Source: an uncultured Oscillospiraceae bacterium
Lineage (GTDB): Bacteria; Bacillota; Clostridia; Oscillospirales; Ruminococcaceae
DNA length: 64,000 nucleotides
NCBI GenBank assembly: GCA_910579545.1
Contig: CAJTVI010000001.1
Span: 124,001-188,000 of the forward strand
Reading direction: 5' to 3'
How positions within the stretch are numbered: the first letter of the stretch is position 1; every line of letters starts with the position of its first letter. The notes under the pieces were generated by a model. The model did no database searches and was not told the origin of the DNA. It worked only from the letters and a program-made list of their open reading frames with translations. This document shows, one piece after another, positions 8,618 to 16,950 of the stretch. Both the position numbers and the translations under genes were made by a program.

Positions 8618-11518
8618 TTACCCTTTGTCGGCGGGCAGTTTTTTGGGCCGGCCCCGGCGGGGCTTTGGCGGCTGCCCCGGCGCGGGCGCGGCGTCCCTTT
8701 TGAGCACCGGGGCAAGGTACTGCCCGGTGTAGGAGGCCGGGTTCTGGGCTACCTCCTCAGGGGTGCCCTCGGCGATCACCCGCCCGCCGGCCGCGCCGCC
8801 CTCGGGGCCAAGGTCGATGATGTGGTCGGCCCGCTTGATGATGTCGAGGTTGTGCTCGATCACCACCACCGTGTTGCCCGAATCCACCAGCTTGTCCAGC
8901 ACCTGGATCAGCCGGTGTACGTCGGCCACATGCAGGCCGGTGGTGGGCTCGTCCAGGATATACACGGTCTGGCCGGTCTCGCGCCGGGCCAGCTCCAGCG
9001 CCAGCTTGACCCGCTGCGCCTCACCGCCCGAGAGGGTAGTGGCGCTCTGCCCCAGCTGAATGTAGCCAAGGCCCACGTCCAAAAGGGTCTGCAGCTTGCG
9101 CTGGATGCGCGGGATGTTGGCAAAAAAGGTGCAGGCCTCCTCCACCGTCATGTTCAATACGTCCGAGATGGTCTTTTCCTTATACTTTACCTCCAGGGTC
9201 TCGCGGTTGTAGCGCGCCCCCTTGCACACCTCGCAGGGCACAAAGATGTCCGGCAGAAAGTGCATCTCGATCTGCACGATGCCGTCGCCCTCGCAGGCCT
9301 CGCACCGGCCGCCCTTTACATTAAAGCTGAACCGTCCCGGCCCATAGCCGCGGATCTTGGCGTCCTGGGTTTGGGCAAATACATTGCGGATGTCGGTAAA
9401 AACGCCGGTGTAGGTGGCGGGGTTGGAGCGCGGGGTGCGCCCGATGGGGGCCTGGTCGATGCCAATGACCTTGTCCACATATTCCAGCCCGTCGATCCGC
9501 TCAAACTTGCCGGGCCGGCGCTTGGCCCCATTGAGTTCCATGGCCAGCGCCTTGTACAAAATTTCGTTGATCAGGCTGGATTTGCCGCTGCCGGATACCC
9601 CGGTCACACAGACCAGCTTGCCCAGCGGGATGCTGACCCGGACGTTTTGCAGGTTGTTTTCGGCCGCGCCCACAATGGTCAGCCGTTTGCCGGTGCCCTT
9701 GCGGCGCAAGGCGGGCACCTCGATGCGCTTTTTGCCCGAGAGGTACTGCCCGGTGATGCTGCGCGGCTCGGCGCAGAGGTCCTCCACGCTGCCCGCGGCC
9801 ACCACCTCACCGCCGTGCACCCCCGCGCCGGGGCCGATGTCCACAATATAATCGGCCTGGCGCATGGTGTCCTCGTCGTGCTCCACCACCACAAGGGTAT
9901 TGCCCAGGTCCCGCAGCCGCTTGAGGGTTGCGATCAGCTTATCGTTGTCCCGCTGGTGCAGGCCGATGCTGGGCTCGTCCAGCACATACAACACGCCGGT
10001 GAGCGCGCTGCCGATCTGGGTGGCCAGCCGGATGCGCTGGCTCTCCCCGCCCGACAGGCCGGCCGCCCCGCGCGAGAGGGTGAGGTAGTCCAGCCCGACG
10101 CTCTGCAAAAAGCCCAGCCGCTCCCGCACCTCCTTGAGCACCCCATCGCCGATCAGGTGCTCGCGGTCGGTCAGCTGCATGCTGTTTACAAACTCCAGCT
10201 CCTCCCGCACGCTCATGGCGCAGAATTCGCTGATGTTTTTGCCCGCCACCGTTACCCCAAGGCTGGCGGCCTTGAGCCGGCGGCCGTGGCAGCTGGGGCA
10301 CTCCACCCCGTTCATCACGGTGGCGATCTCCTCTTTCATCCACTCGCTGCTGGTCTCGCGGAACCGCCGCTCCAGATTGTTGACGATGCCCTCAAAATCG
10401 TTGAGGTACCGCCCCGAGCCAAACTCGTTTTCGCGGTGCATCTCGATCCGCTCGCCCTTGGTGCCAAACAGGATAGCGTCCACCGCCTCCCGGCTCATAT
10501 CCTTCACGGGGGTGTCCAGTGTAAAGCCATACCGCTTGCCAAGGCCCTCGTAGTACATCTCGCTCATCGAGCCCTCGGCGTAGTACCAGCCGCTGGCCTT
10601 GATGGCCCCCTGCCGGATCGAGAGTTTTTTGTTGGGGATGATGAGGTCGGGATCCACCTTCATAAAGGTGCCAAGGCCGGTGCAGGTTTCGCAGGCGCCA
10701 AAGGGGTTGTTGAAGCTGAACATCCGGGGGGCCAACTCGTCGATCGAAACGCCGTGCTCGGGGCAGGCGTAGCTCTGGCTGAACTGCAGCTCCCTGCCGC
10801 CGATCACGTCGATGCTCACAAGGCCGTCGGTCAGGCCAAGGGCGGTCTCTAAGCTGTCGGCCAGGCGGCTGCGGATGCCCTCGTGCAGGGCCAGCCGGTC
10901 CACCACGATCTCCACCGTGTGCTTTTTGTTTTTTTCCAGGCTGATCTCCTCGTCCAGTTCGTAAAGGCTGCCGTCCACCCGCACCCGGGCAAAGCCGCCG
11001 CGGCGGGCGGCGTCCAGCTCCTTTTGCTGGGTGCCCTTGCGCCCGCGCACCACCGGGGCCAGCACCTGGAAGCGGGTGCCCTCGGGCAGTTCCAAAATGG
11101 CGTCCACCATCTGGTCCACCGTCTGCTGCTGGATCACCCGGCCGCAGACCGGGCAGTGCGGGATGCCGATGCGCGCGTACAAAAGGCGCAGGTAATCGTA
11201 AATTTCGGTCACGGTGCCCACGGTGGAGCGGGGGTTGCGGCTGGTGGTTTTTTGGTCGATCGAGATGGCCGGCGACAGGCCGGTGATCTCGTCCACGTCC
11301 GGCTTTTCCATCTGGCCCAAAAACATCCGGGCATAGCTGGAAAGGCTCTCCATATAGCGGCGCTGGCCGTCGGCGTAAATGGTGTCAAACGCGAGGCTGG
11401 ATTTGCCCGAACCGGACAGGCCGGTCATCACCACCAGCTTGTCGCGCGGGATGGACAGGCTGATGTTTTTGAGGTTGTGCTCCCGCGCGCCCTTGATTAC
11501 AATTTTATCGTTGCCCAA
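8618..11518 (-). CDS. uvrA: excinuclease ABC subunit A
   Basis: 966 aa, full length. Two ABC ATPase modules are present: Walker A GLSGSGKSS near residue 32 and GVSGSGKSS near 640, with signature motifs LSGGESQRIRLA and LSGGEAQRVKLA. Zinc-binding cysteine pairs are seen in CPVCG, ACPEHG/CETC, CPSCHGR and CEAC/CEVC. UvrA dimers find DNA damage and load UvrB in nucleotide excision repair. Start is TTG 11518 (LGNDKIVIKGAREHNLKNI), with AAAGGGA about 10 nt upstream. It is the last gene of the radC-uvrB-uvrA run, 57 nt after uvrB. The Lys/Pro/Arg-rich C-terminal tail extends beyond the conserved part. Confidence 0.98.
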   Translation of the reverse strand: MGNDKIVIKGAREHNLKNISLSIPRDKLVVMTGLSGSGKSSLAFDTIYADGQRRYMESLSSYARMFLGQMEKPDVDEITGLSPAISIDQKTTSRNPRSTVGTVTEIYDYLRLLYARIGIPHCPVCGRVIQQQTVDQMVDAILELPEGTRFQVLAPVVRGRKGTQQKELDAARRGGFARVRVDGSLYELDEEISLEKNKKHTVEIVVDRLALHEGIRSRLADSLETALGLTDGLVSIDVIGGRELQFSQSYACPEHGVSIDELAPRMFSFNNPFGACETCTGLGTFMKVDPDLIIPNKKLSIRQGAIKASGWYYAEGSMSEMYYEGLGKRYGFTLDTPVKDMSREAVDAILFGTKGERIEMHRENEFGSGRYLNDFEGIVNNLERRFRETSSEWMKEEIATVMNGVECPSCHGRRLKAASLGVTVAGKNISEFCAMSVREELEFVNSMQLTDREHLIGDGVLKEVRERLGFLQSVGLDYLTLSRGAAGLSGGESQRIRLATQIGSALTGVLYVLDEPSIGLHQRDNDKLIATLKRLRDLGNTLVVVEHDEDTMRQADYIVDIGPGAGVHGGEVVAAGSVEDLCAEPRSITGQYLSGKKRIEVPALRRKGTGKRLTIVGAAENNLQNVRVSIPLGKLVCVTGVSGSGKSSLINEILYKALAMELNGAKRRPGKFERIDGLEYVDKVIGIDQAPIGRTPRSNPATYTGVFTDIRNVFAQTQDAKIRGYGPGRFSFNVKGGRCEACEGDGIVQIEMHFLPDIFVPCEVCKGARYNRETLEVKYKEKTISDVLNMTVEEACTFFANIPRIQRKLQTLLDVGLGYIQLGQSATTLSGGEAQRVKLALELARRETGQTVYILDEPTTGLHVADVHRLIQVLDKLVDSGNTVVVIEHNLDIIKRADHIIDLGPEGGAAGGRVIAEGTPEEVAQNPASYTGQYLAPVLKRDAAPAPGQPPKPRRGRPKKLPADKG

Positions 11519-11575
11519 AGTGTATACGTCCCTTTCCCTCTTGATTGCCGCCGCCCCTTAAGGGGTATGGCGGGT

Positions 11576-13591
11576 TCAGTGCCGCCCCCGCCGTTTTTTG
11601 GGCGCGGGGGTGTCCTCGCTGGGGTTTTCGCCCCGGCGCAGCTTGTCGATACGGTCCCGCAAAAAGGCCGCGTGCTCAAACTCTAAGAGCTTTGCCGCCT
11701 CCTTCATCTCCCGGGTCAGCCGGGTGATCAGCTGCTCCCGCTCGGCCTTGCCCATCCGGCGGGTGCCAAGCTTCTGGTTTTCCTTGCGGTCGCTGATCTC
11801 GATGCCCTCGCGGATGCTCTTGACGATGGTGGTGGGGGTGATGCCGTGGGCCGCGTTGTAGGCCATCTGGATGCCGCGGCGGCGCTCGGTCTCGGTGATG
11901 GCCCGCTCCATGCTGGGGGTCACCTCGTCCGCGTACATCACCACCACCCCCTCGGCGTTGCGGGCCGCCCGGCCGATGGTCTGGATCAGGCTGGTCTCGC
12001 TGCGCAGAAAGCCCTCCTTGTCCGCATCGAGGATCGCCACCAGCGAGACCTCGGGCAGGTCCAGGCCCTCCCGCAGCAGGTTGATGCCCACGATCACGTC
12101 AATGGCGCCGCTGCGCAGGTCCTTGATCAGCTCCATCCGCTCAAAGGTATCCACCTCATGGTGCATATACTTGACCTTGACCCCATGCTCGGTGAGGAAA
12201 TCGGTGAGGTCCTCGGCCATCTTTTTGGTCAGGGTGGTCACCAGCACCCGCTCGTTTTTGGCGGCCCGCAGGTTGATCTCGCCCAAAAGGTCCTCGATCT
12301 GCCCCTCCACCGGTTTTACCACGATCTGCGGGTCCAGAAGGCCGGTGGGCCGGATGACCTGCTCGGCAACGCGGGTGCTCTCGGCCCGCTCGTACTCGCC
12401 CGGGGTGGCGCTGACAAACACGATCTGGTTCAGCTTTTGCAGCGCCTCCTCAAACCGCAGGGGGCGGTTGTCAAAGGCGGAGGGCAGCCGGAAGCCAAAA
12501 TCCACCAGGGTGCGCTTGCGGGCATAGTCGCCCCCATACATGGCCCGCAGCTGGGGCAGCATCACATGGCTCTCGTCCACAAACAAAAGAAAATCCTTTG
12601 GGAAGTAATCCAAAAGGGTGGTGGGGGTGGAGCCGGGCGCGCGGCCCGAGAGCACCGCCGAATAGTTCTCGATGCCCTTGCAGACCCCCACCTCCCCCAG
12701 CATTTCCATGTCGTAGTTGGTGCGCTGGGCAATGCGCTGGGCCTCCAGCAGCTTGCCCTCGGCTGTAAAGGCTTTTACCCTTTCATCCAGTTCCTGCCGG
12801 ATGCGGGCAAGGCCGGCCTGCATCTTTTCGGGCGAAACGATGTAGTGGCTGGCCGGGAAGATGGCCACATGCCTCACCACGTTTTTGCGCTCGCCGGTGA
12901 GGGGGTTTGTCTCGGTGATGCGGTCCACCTCGTCGCCAAAAAACTCCACCCGGATGGCAACGTCGCTCATATAGGCCAGGTTGATCTCGACCACGTCCCC
13001 CCGCACCCGGAACTTGTTGCGCACAAAGTTGACGTCGTTGCGCTCGTACTGCAGCCGCACCAGCCGTTTGCACAGCTCCTCCCGGCTCAGCTGCATGCCC
13101 GGCCGCAGGCTGATGACCATGCTGCGGTAGTCGATGGGGTCGCCCAGGCTGTAAATGCAGGAAACACTGGCCACAATGATGACGTCCCGCCGCTCGGACA
13201 AGGCCGCCGTGGCCGAGTGGCGCAGCCGGTCGATCTCCTCGTTGATGGCGCTGTCCTTTTCGATATAGGTATCGGTGGAGGGGATGTATGCCTCGGGCTG
13301 GTAATAGTCGTAATAGCTTACAAAATACTCCACCGCGTTTTCGGGAAAAAACTCCCGGAACTCGGTGCACAGCTGGGCGGCAAGGGTCTTGTTGTGGGCC
13401 AGGACCAGGGTGGGGCGATTGACCCGGGCGATCACGTTTGCCATGGTAAAGGTTTTGCCGCTGCCGGTCACCCCCAAAAGGGTTTGGGCGCGGTCCCCCG
13501 CCAGGACGCCCTGCACCAGCTGGTCGATGGCCTGGGGCTGGTCGCCGGTAGGCTGGTAGGGGGATACCAGCTTAAAGGTGCCTTCATTCAT
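11576..13591 (-). CDS. uvrB: excinuclease ABC subunit B
   Basis: 671 aa, standard length. Helicase motif I GVTGSGKT (about residues 38-45), the beta-hairpin YYDYYQPEAYIP that probes DNA, motif II DESHVM, motif VI QTIGRAARN and the C-terminal UVR motif (MKEAAKLLEFEHAAFLRDRI) are all visible. UvrB verifies damage handed over by UvrA and recruits UvrC; no uvrC is in this window. Its ATG overlaps the end of radC by 8 nt, and uvrA follows after 57 nt. Confidence 0.98.
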   Translation of the reverse strand: MNEGTFKLVSPYQPTGDQPQAIDQLVQGVLAGDRAQTLLGVTGSGKTFTMANVIARVNRPTLVLAHNKTLAAQLCTEFREFFPENAVEYFVSYYDYYQPEAYIPSTDTYIEKDSAINEEIDRLRHSATAALSERRDVIIVASVSCIYSLGDPIDYRSMVISLRPGMQLSREELCKRLVRLQYERNDVNFVRNKFRVRGDVVEINLAYMSDVAIRVEFFGDEVDRITETNPLTGERKNVVRHVAIFPASHYIVSPEKMQAGLARIRQELDERVKAFTAEGKLLEAQRIAQRTNYDMEMLGEVGVCKGIENYSAVLSGRAPGSTPTTLLDYFPKDFLLFVDESHVMLPQLRAMYGGDYARKRTLVDFGFRLPSAFDNRPLRFEEALQKLNQIVFVSATPGEYERAESTRVAEQVIRPTGLLDPQIVVKPVEGQIEDLLGEINLRAAKNERVLVTTLTKKMAEDLTDFLTEHGVKVKYMHHEVDTFERMELIKDLRSGAIDVIVGINLLREGLDLPEVSLVAILDADKEGFLRSETSLIQTIGRAARNAEGVVVMYADEVTPSMERAITETERRRGIQMAYNAAHGITPTTIVKSIREGIEISDRKENQKLGTRRMGKAEREQLITRLTREMKEAAKLLEFEHAAFLRDRIDKLRRGENPSEDTPAPKKRRGRH

Positions 13592-14324
13592 GGATATAGC
13601 AAACCTCCCCTGTAACCGGGTTATACCGGGGCAGGTTGCCCCGCTGTTTCATGGAGCAGACCCCATCCGGCGTAACGATGTAATGGTCCAGTACAAAGAT
13701 GTTCAGCGGCCGCAAAGCCTGCATGATCTGGGCGGTGGCGGCAATGTCCCCGGCCGAGGGCGCCGCAAACCCGGTGGGATGGTTGTGGGCCAGCATTACC
13801 CCGGTGGCGCTGGCGCTTACCGCCTCGGCGGCGATCCGGCTTACAGATGCGCCCACCGCGTTGGCGACCCCCTCGCTGATCTTGACCCTGCGCAGGATGC
13901 GCAGCCGGTCGTCCAGGGCGATCAGCCAAAAGCTCTCGCTGCTCTGGCCGTAAAACAGGGCCGAAAAATAGGCCTCCTTCTCCGGCCCGGTGCGCAAAAA
14001 GCGGATGTTGCTGGTTTTGCACTGGGCGTAGTACTGCCCAACGCCCAGCAGCGTGTGGATCAGCCGGGCGCTGGTGGGGCCGATGCCCGGCACCTCCAGC
14101 AGCTCCTCTTCGCTCGCCTCCAGCACCTGCGCAAACCCGCCAAACCGCTCGATCAGAGCGTGGGCAATGGGGTTGGTATCCCGGCGCGGCACCGCAAAAT
14201 ACAGGATGTATTCCAGCACTTCGTGCTCCGAAAAGCCCTCAAAGCCGGTTTTTTCCACCCTGCGGTGCATCCTTTGCCGGTGTTTTTCGTGCTGGGTACC
14301 GCCGGCCTGCGCGCCCCCTGCCAT
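13584..14324 (-). CDS. radC: RadC family protein (JAB/MPN domain)
   Basis: 246 aa from ATG 14324, which has GGAAGGAGAGG just upstream; the open frame runs further 5' but that part is not protein-like. A helix-hairpin-helix region (VPGIGPTSARLIHTLLG) is followed by the JAB/MPN metalloprotease-like domain with the HNHPTG motif and the downstream Asp (PSAGD). RadC is common beside repair or septation genes, but its biochemical role is unresolved. Here it leads the uvrB-uvrA operon. The promoter at 14424-14451 overlaps the divergent promoter of the pseudouridine synthase gene. Confidence 0.92.
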   Translation of the reverse strand: MAGGAQAGGTQHEKHRQRMHRRVEKTGFEGFSEHEVLEYILYFAVPRRDTNPIAHALIERFGGFAQVLEASEEELLEVPGIGPTSARLIHTLLGVGQYYAQCKTSNIRFLRTGPEKEAYFSALFYGQSSESFWLIALDDRLRILRRVKISEGVANAVGASVSRIAAEAVSASATGVMLAHNHPTGFAAPSAGDIAATAQIMQALRPLNIFVLDHYIVTPDGVCSMKQRGNLPRYNPVTGEVCYIHE

Positions 14325-14403
14325 GCCGTCCTCTCCTTCCCATGGACAAGGGGGGCCGGCCGCGCAAAAGAGGGATTTTGTGCCTTGCAGCGCCGGGCCG
14401 CCC

Positions 14404-14431
14404 TTGCCTTTTTTTGCAGTCCTATTATAAT
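14404..14431 (+). promoter_or_regulatory. promoter of the RluA-family gene
   Basis: TTGCCT (14404-14409), 16-nt spacer, TATAAT (14426-14431). The -10 overlaps the -10 of the opposite-facing radC promoter within the shared ATTATAAT. Confidence 0.55.
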
Positions 14432-14451
14432 ACAAATTAACAGGATTGCAA
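14424..14451 (-). promoter_or_regulatory. promoter of the radC-uvrB-uvrA operon
   Basis: Minus strand TTGCAA (14451-14446), 16-nt spacer, TATAAT (14429-14424). It shares bases with the -10 of the plus-strand promoter, so the two should compete for polymerase. No LexA-type box was recognised nearby. Confidence 0.6.
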
Positions 14452-14472
14452 AGATGGGAGGGAAAACCCGCC

Positions 14473-15444
14473 ATGAAACAGTTTACTGCCGGCAGCAACG
14501 AGGAGGGGATGCGGCTTTCCCGCTTTGTGGAAAAGGTCACCACCGGCCTGCCCGCCGGGCTGATGTACCGGAGCTTCCGCGCAAAGCGCATCAAGGTAAA
14601 CGGCAGGCGCGCCGCGCCGGACGCCCGGCTGAAGGCGGGCGATCTGATCGAGCTCTATCTCAACGACGAGTTTTTTGCCCCCGCGCCGGCCCGGCCGACC
14701 CGCCGCCCGCCCAAGGTGACGGTGGTGTACGAGGACGAGGCCATTGCCGTGCTGTACAAGCCCGCGCACCTGCTCTGCCATTCGGACAAGACCGGCGACG
14801 CCAGCCTGGTGGAGGGGTTTTGCGCCTATCTTGCGCAAAAGGGCGGGTACCGTCCGGAAGAGGAACAGGCCTTTGCGCCGGCGCTCTGCAACCGGCTGGA
14901 CCGCGGCACCGAGGGCCTTGTGATCGCGGCCAAGACCTACCCCGCCCTGCGGGAGATGAACGAGGCCATCCGGCAGGGGCTGGTGCACAAGGAATACCTC
15001 ACCATTACCTGCGGGGTGCCGCCGCAGGGCCGGCACACGGCCTACCTGCGGCATGACGAAAAGGCCAACCGGGTCACCGTGCGGCCCGACGCAGCGCCCG
15101 GCTACAAGGAGAGCATTACCGAGGTGACCGTGCTTAAAACCGCCGGCCCCTTTGCGCTCTGCCGCATTGGGCTGATCACCGGGCGCACCCACCAGATCCG
15201 GGCGCATCTTGCTTTTTTGGGCGCGCCGGTGCTGGGGGACGTCAAGTACGGCAGCCGCCGGCTCAACGAGCGCACCGGCTGCAAAACCCAGGCCCTCTGC
15301 GCACAGCGGCTCTGCTTTGACCCCCTGCCCGAAACCGGCAGCCTGCGCGGGCTTTCGGGCAGGGAAATCGCGCTAAAGCAGCCGGCCATCCTCAAACAGT
15401 TTGAGGCGCTGGCGGCGGGGCCGGCGGGCAAAACGCAGCGGTGA
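14473..15444 (+). CDS. RluA family RNA pseudouridine synthase
   Basis: 323 aa from ATG 14473, preceded by GGGAGGG. An S4-like N-terminal region (about residues 12-62: RLSRFVEKV, KRIKVNGRRA) is followed by the RluA catalytic domain. The active-site Asp is in NRLDRGTEGLVI near residue 145, and GRTHQIRAHLAFLGAPVLGD is the conserved C-terminal signature. The enzyme isomerises uridines in rRNA or tRNA; the exact target cannot be read from sequence. It is divergent from the radC-uvrBA operon with overlapping -10 boxes and appears monocistronic. Confidence 0.92.
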   Translation: MKQFTAGSNEEGMRLSRFVEKVTTGLPAGLMYRSFRAKRIKVNGRRAAPDARLKAGDLIELYLNDEFFAPAPARPTRRPPKVTVVYEDEAIAVLYKPAHLLCHSDKTGDASLVEGFCAYLAQKGGYRPEEEQAFAPALCNRLDRGTEGLVIAAKTYPALREMNEAIRQGLVHKEYLTITCGVPPQGRHTAYLRHDEKANRVTVRPDAAPGYKESITEVTVLKTAGPFALCRIGLITGRTHQIRAHLAFLGAPVLGDVKYGSRRLNERTGCKTQALCAQRLCFDPLPETGSLRGLSGREIALKQPAILKQFEALAAGPAGKTQR

Positions 15445-15532
15445 GGGAGCACCCCCCTGCTGGCGCATCAAAAGGCTTATCGCTTGCGCGCCTTGGGGCC
15501 CGCCCGGCTAAGCCAAACGCGGCTGTGCCCCC

Positions 15533-15847
15533 TTATTTTTTGCGCGCCTTGGGGGGCGGCAGCGCGGCGCAGGTGGCGCGGGCCAGCTGGCAGAGCAGCG
15601 CCGCATCCTCCACCTCCTCCACTGCAAGGCAGGGCTTTGCCCCCGGGTAAGGCGGTTTTTCGGGGCAGCCGGGCAGCAGGGCCCGGCCGGCCGCGGTGGG
15701 CTTTACAAAAAGGGTATCGTCGCAGACACAGGCAAAATAGACCCCCTCGCAATAAAGCCCATATTCGCCAAACATCCGCCGGGCCGATACCTTTGCCGGG
15801 GCCATCTGGTCGCACAGATAGTCCACGAACTGCTTGCTGGACGCCAT
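15533..15847 (-). CDS. TfoX N-terminal domain protein
   Basis: 104 aa from ATG 15847, with AAGGAGGGG just upstream; longer in-frame starts fall in the non-conserved leader. The domain is typical: SKQFVDYLCDQMA, RRMFGEYGLYCEGVYFACVCDDTLFVKP and a C-terminal EEVEDAALLCQLAR. In gamma-proteobacteria this domain is half of the competence regulator TfoX/Sxy. Stand-alone copies in Firmicutes have no proven role, so no competence function is claimed. A 32-nt palindrome lies 74 nt upstream of its start. Confidence 0.82.
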   Translation of the reverse strand: MASSKQFVDYLCDQMAPAKVSARRMFGEYGLYCEGVYFACVCDDTLFVKPTAAGRALLPGCPEKPPYPGAKPCLAVEEVEDAALLCQLARATCAALPPPKARKK

Positions 15848-15920
15848 CCTGTTCCCCTCCTTTTTTCTGTGCGGCGCGCAGGCGGGTTTCGCCCTTTTTG
15901 CCGCTCTGTCAGGATACCAC

Positions 15921-15952
15921 ACAAAACAAGACAACTGTATGTCCTGTTTTGT
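15921..15952. promoter_or_regulatory. operator-like palindrome upstream of the tfoX-like gene
   Basis: A 32-nt imperfect palindrome: outer half-sites ACAAAACA and TGTTTTGT, inner half-sites GACA and TGTC, 12 of 16 positions symmetric. The base content is much more AT-rich than the surroundings. It sits where a promoter for the tfoX-like gene would be. It is more likely a repressor site than a terminator because the stem is interrupted and no T tract follows. Confidence 0.45.
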
Positions 15953-16012
15953 ACTTCCTATAAATGGGGACCAGGGGGGCAAAGAACCTCTTGCCGCCCC
16001 ATGCCAAACCAA

Positions 16013-16066
16013 CAAAATAAAAGAGCGCCCGCGGGCCGGCCGGCCCATGGACGCTCTTTTATTTTG
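16013..16066. terminator. bidirectional terminator between the coiled-coil gene and the tfoX-like gene
   Basis: Inverted repeat with 15-nt arms (CAAAATAAAAGAGCG at 16013-16027, complement at 16052-16066), plus a GC-rich inner part. The A/T-rich outer arms supply a T tract on either strand. It lies 40 nt past the stop of the minus-strand coiled-coil gene. Confidence 0.75.
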
Positions 16067-16105
16067 GGTTCTGTCAAAGGCAGCCGCCGGGCCGCGCCGG
16101 TTTTT

Positions 16106-16723
16106 TTACGAAAAGCTGTATTCCGCGTGCTGGCGCCGGTAGGTATCGTTGTCCTTCTGGCTCAGCTCCTGCTCGATCTGCGCCACCCTTGCCTGCAGCG
16201 TGCGGGCCTTTGTTTCGTCCGTTTCGGCCTTGAGCTGCCGTTCCAGCTCCTGCTTTTGCTTTTTCAGCGCCTCGATCTCACGGTCCACCCTGCCGGTATC
16301 CACGGTGCAGCGTTCCTCGCCATCCTCCGGGGCCCGCTTTTCCTCTGGCCCCTCGGCCGCTTTACCCGGCTGGGGAGCGTCGGCGGCCGGGGTATCCGCG
16401 GTCTGCCGGGGCTGCGCGGGCGCGTCTTGGGGCTGCGCGCCGCCGGACGCGGGCGTATCCCCCGCTTCTGGCCGCGCGGGGCCGCCGGCCGGCTGCTGCG
16501 GGCCGTCGTAAAAAACCACCTGCCTGCCGTCCCCATCCCTTTCGAGCCAATACCGCCCCGAGGGCGGCTCTTTTTGTTCGGGGGTGTACTCGTCCGCCGC
16601 CGGCCGCAGCGGGCGGCCTTGATCCTGCTCATGGGGCGGCCGGTCCTGGGGCGCGCCTTGTATGCCGGCGGCCTGCGCCAAGGGCCGGGCGGCGTCCGGG
16701 TTCAAACCAGAAATGGGATGCAT
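16106..16723 (-). CDS. hypothetical protein with C-terminal coiled coil
   Basis: 205 aa from ATG 16723, with GGAGG 8 nt upstream. No signal peptide or membrane segment. Residues about 1-140 are low complexity, rich in Pro, Ala, Gly, Gln and Asp, and probably disordered. Residues about 140-195 form a charged coiled coil (VDREIEALKKQKQELERQL, ARVAQIEQELSQKD), ending in NDTYRRQHAEYSFS. The compact C-terminal block looks like the conserved part; the tail resembles hypothetical proteins I associate with related Clostridia, but this is memory, not a search. One Cys (about residue 139) lies just before the coil. It is monocistronic with its own promoter and terminator. Function unknown. Confidence 0.7.
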   Translation of the reverse strand: MHPISGLNPDAARPLAQAAGIQGAPQDRPPHEQDQGRPLRPAADEYTPEQKEPPSGRYWLERDGDGRQVVFYDGPQQPAGGPARPEAGDTPASGGAQPQDAPAQPRQTADTPAADAPQPGKAAEGPEEKRAPEDGEERCTVDTGRVDREIEALKKQKQELERQLKAETDETKARTLQARVAQIEQELSQKDNDTYRRQHAEYSFS

Positions 16724-16767
16724 ACGATCTTCCTCCGATCCGCTCAAAAGATTTTGTGGCTGTATAC

Positions 16768-16795
16768 ACTATACCGCTTCCAAATGATACGGCAA
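16768..16795 (-). promoter_or_regulatory. promoter of the coiled-coil hypothetical gene
   Basis: Minus strand TTGCCG (16795-16790), 16-nt spacer, TATAGT (16773-16768), about 45 nt upstream of the start codon. Confidence 0.55.
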
Positions 16796-16950
16796 GGCTT
16801 TTGCGCCGGAATGCCGCTTAAATGCCACGAAATGCCCGGCGGCCGGCCTTTTGCCGCGCAGCATGCGGGGAAAATGCAAAAAATTTGCCGGGCCTTGTAT
16901 CCTTTTGCCCCTCTGCGGTGTTATAGAGGGTGAAGCCAAAAACACAGGGA

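Noticed and set aside
8486..10852. A 788-codon open frame on the plus strand
   Set aside because: It is antisense to uvrA and runs through its terminator hairpin; composition is biased and no domain is visible.
11548..11573. Short palindrome between uvrB and uvrA
   Set aside because: CCCCTTAAGGGG with flanking CCGCC/GGCGG can form a small hairpin, but it is short, has no T tract, and could be chance in GC-rich DNA.
11846..13615. A 589-codon plus-strand open frame
   Set aside because: Antisense shadow of uvrB; no ribosome binding site and no protein-like composition.
15921..15952. Rho-independent terminator
   Set aside because: The stem is AT-rich and interrupted, and a separate strong bidirectional terminator lies at 16013-16066; an operator is a better fit.
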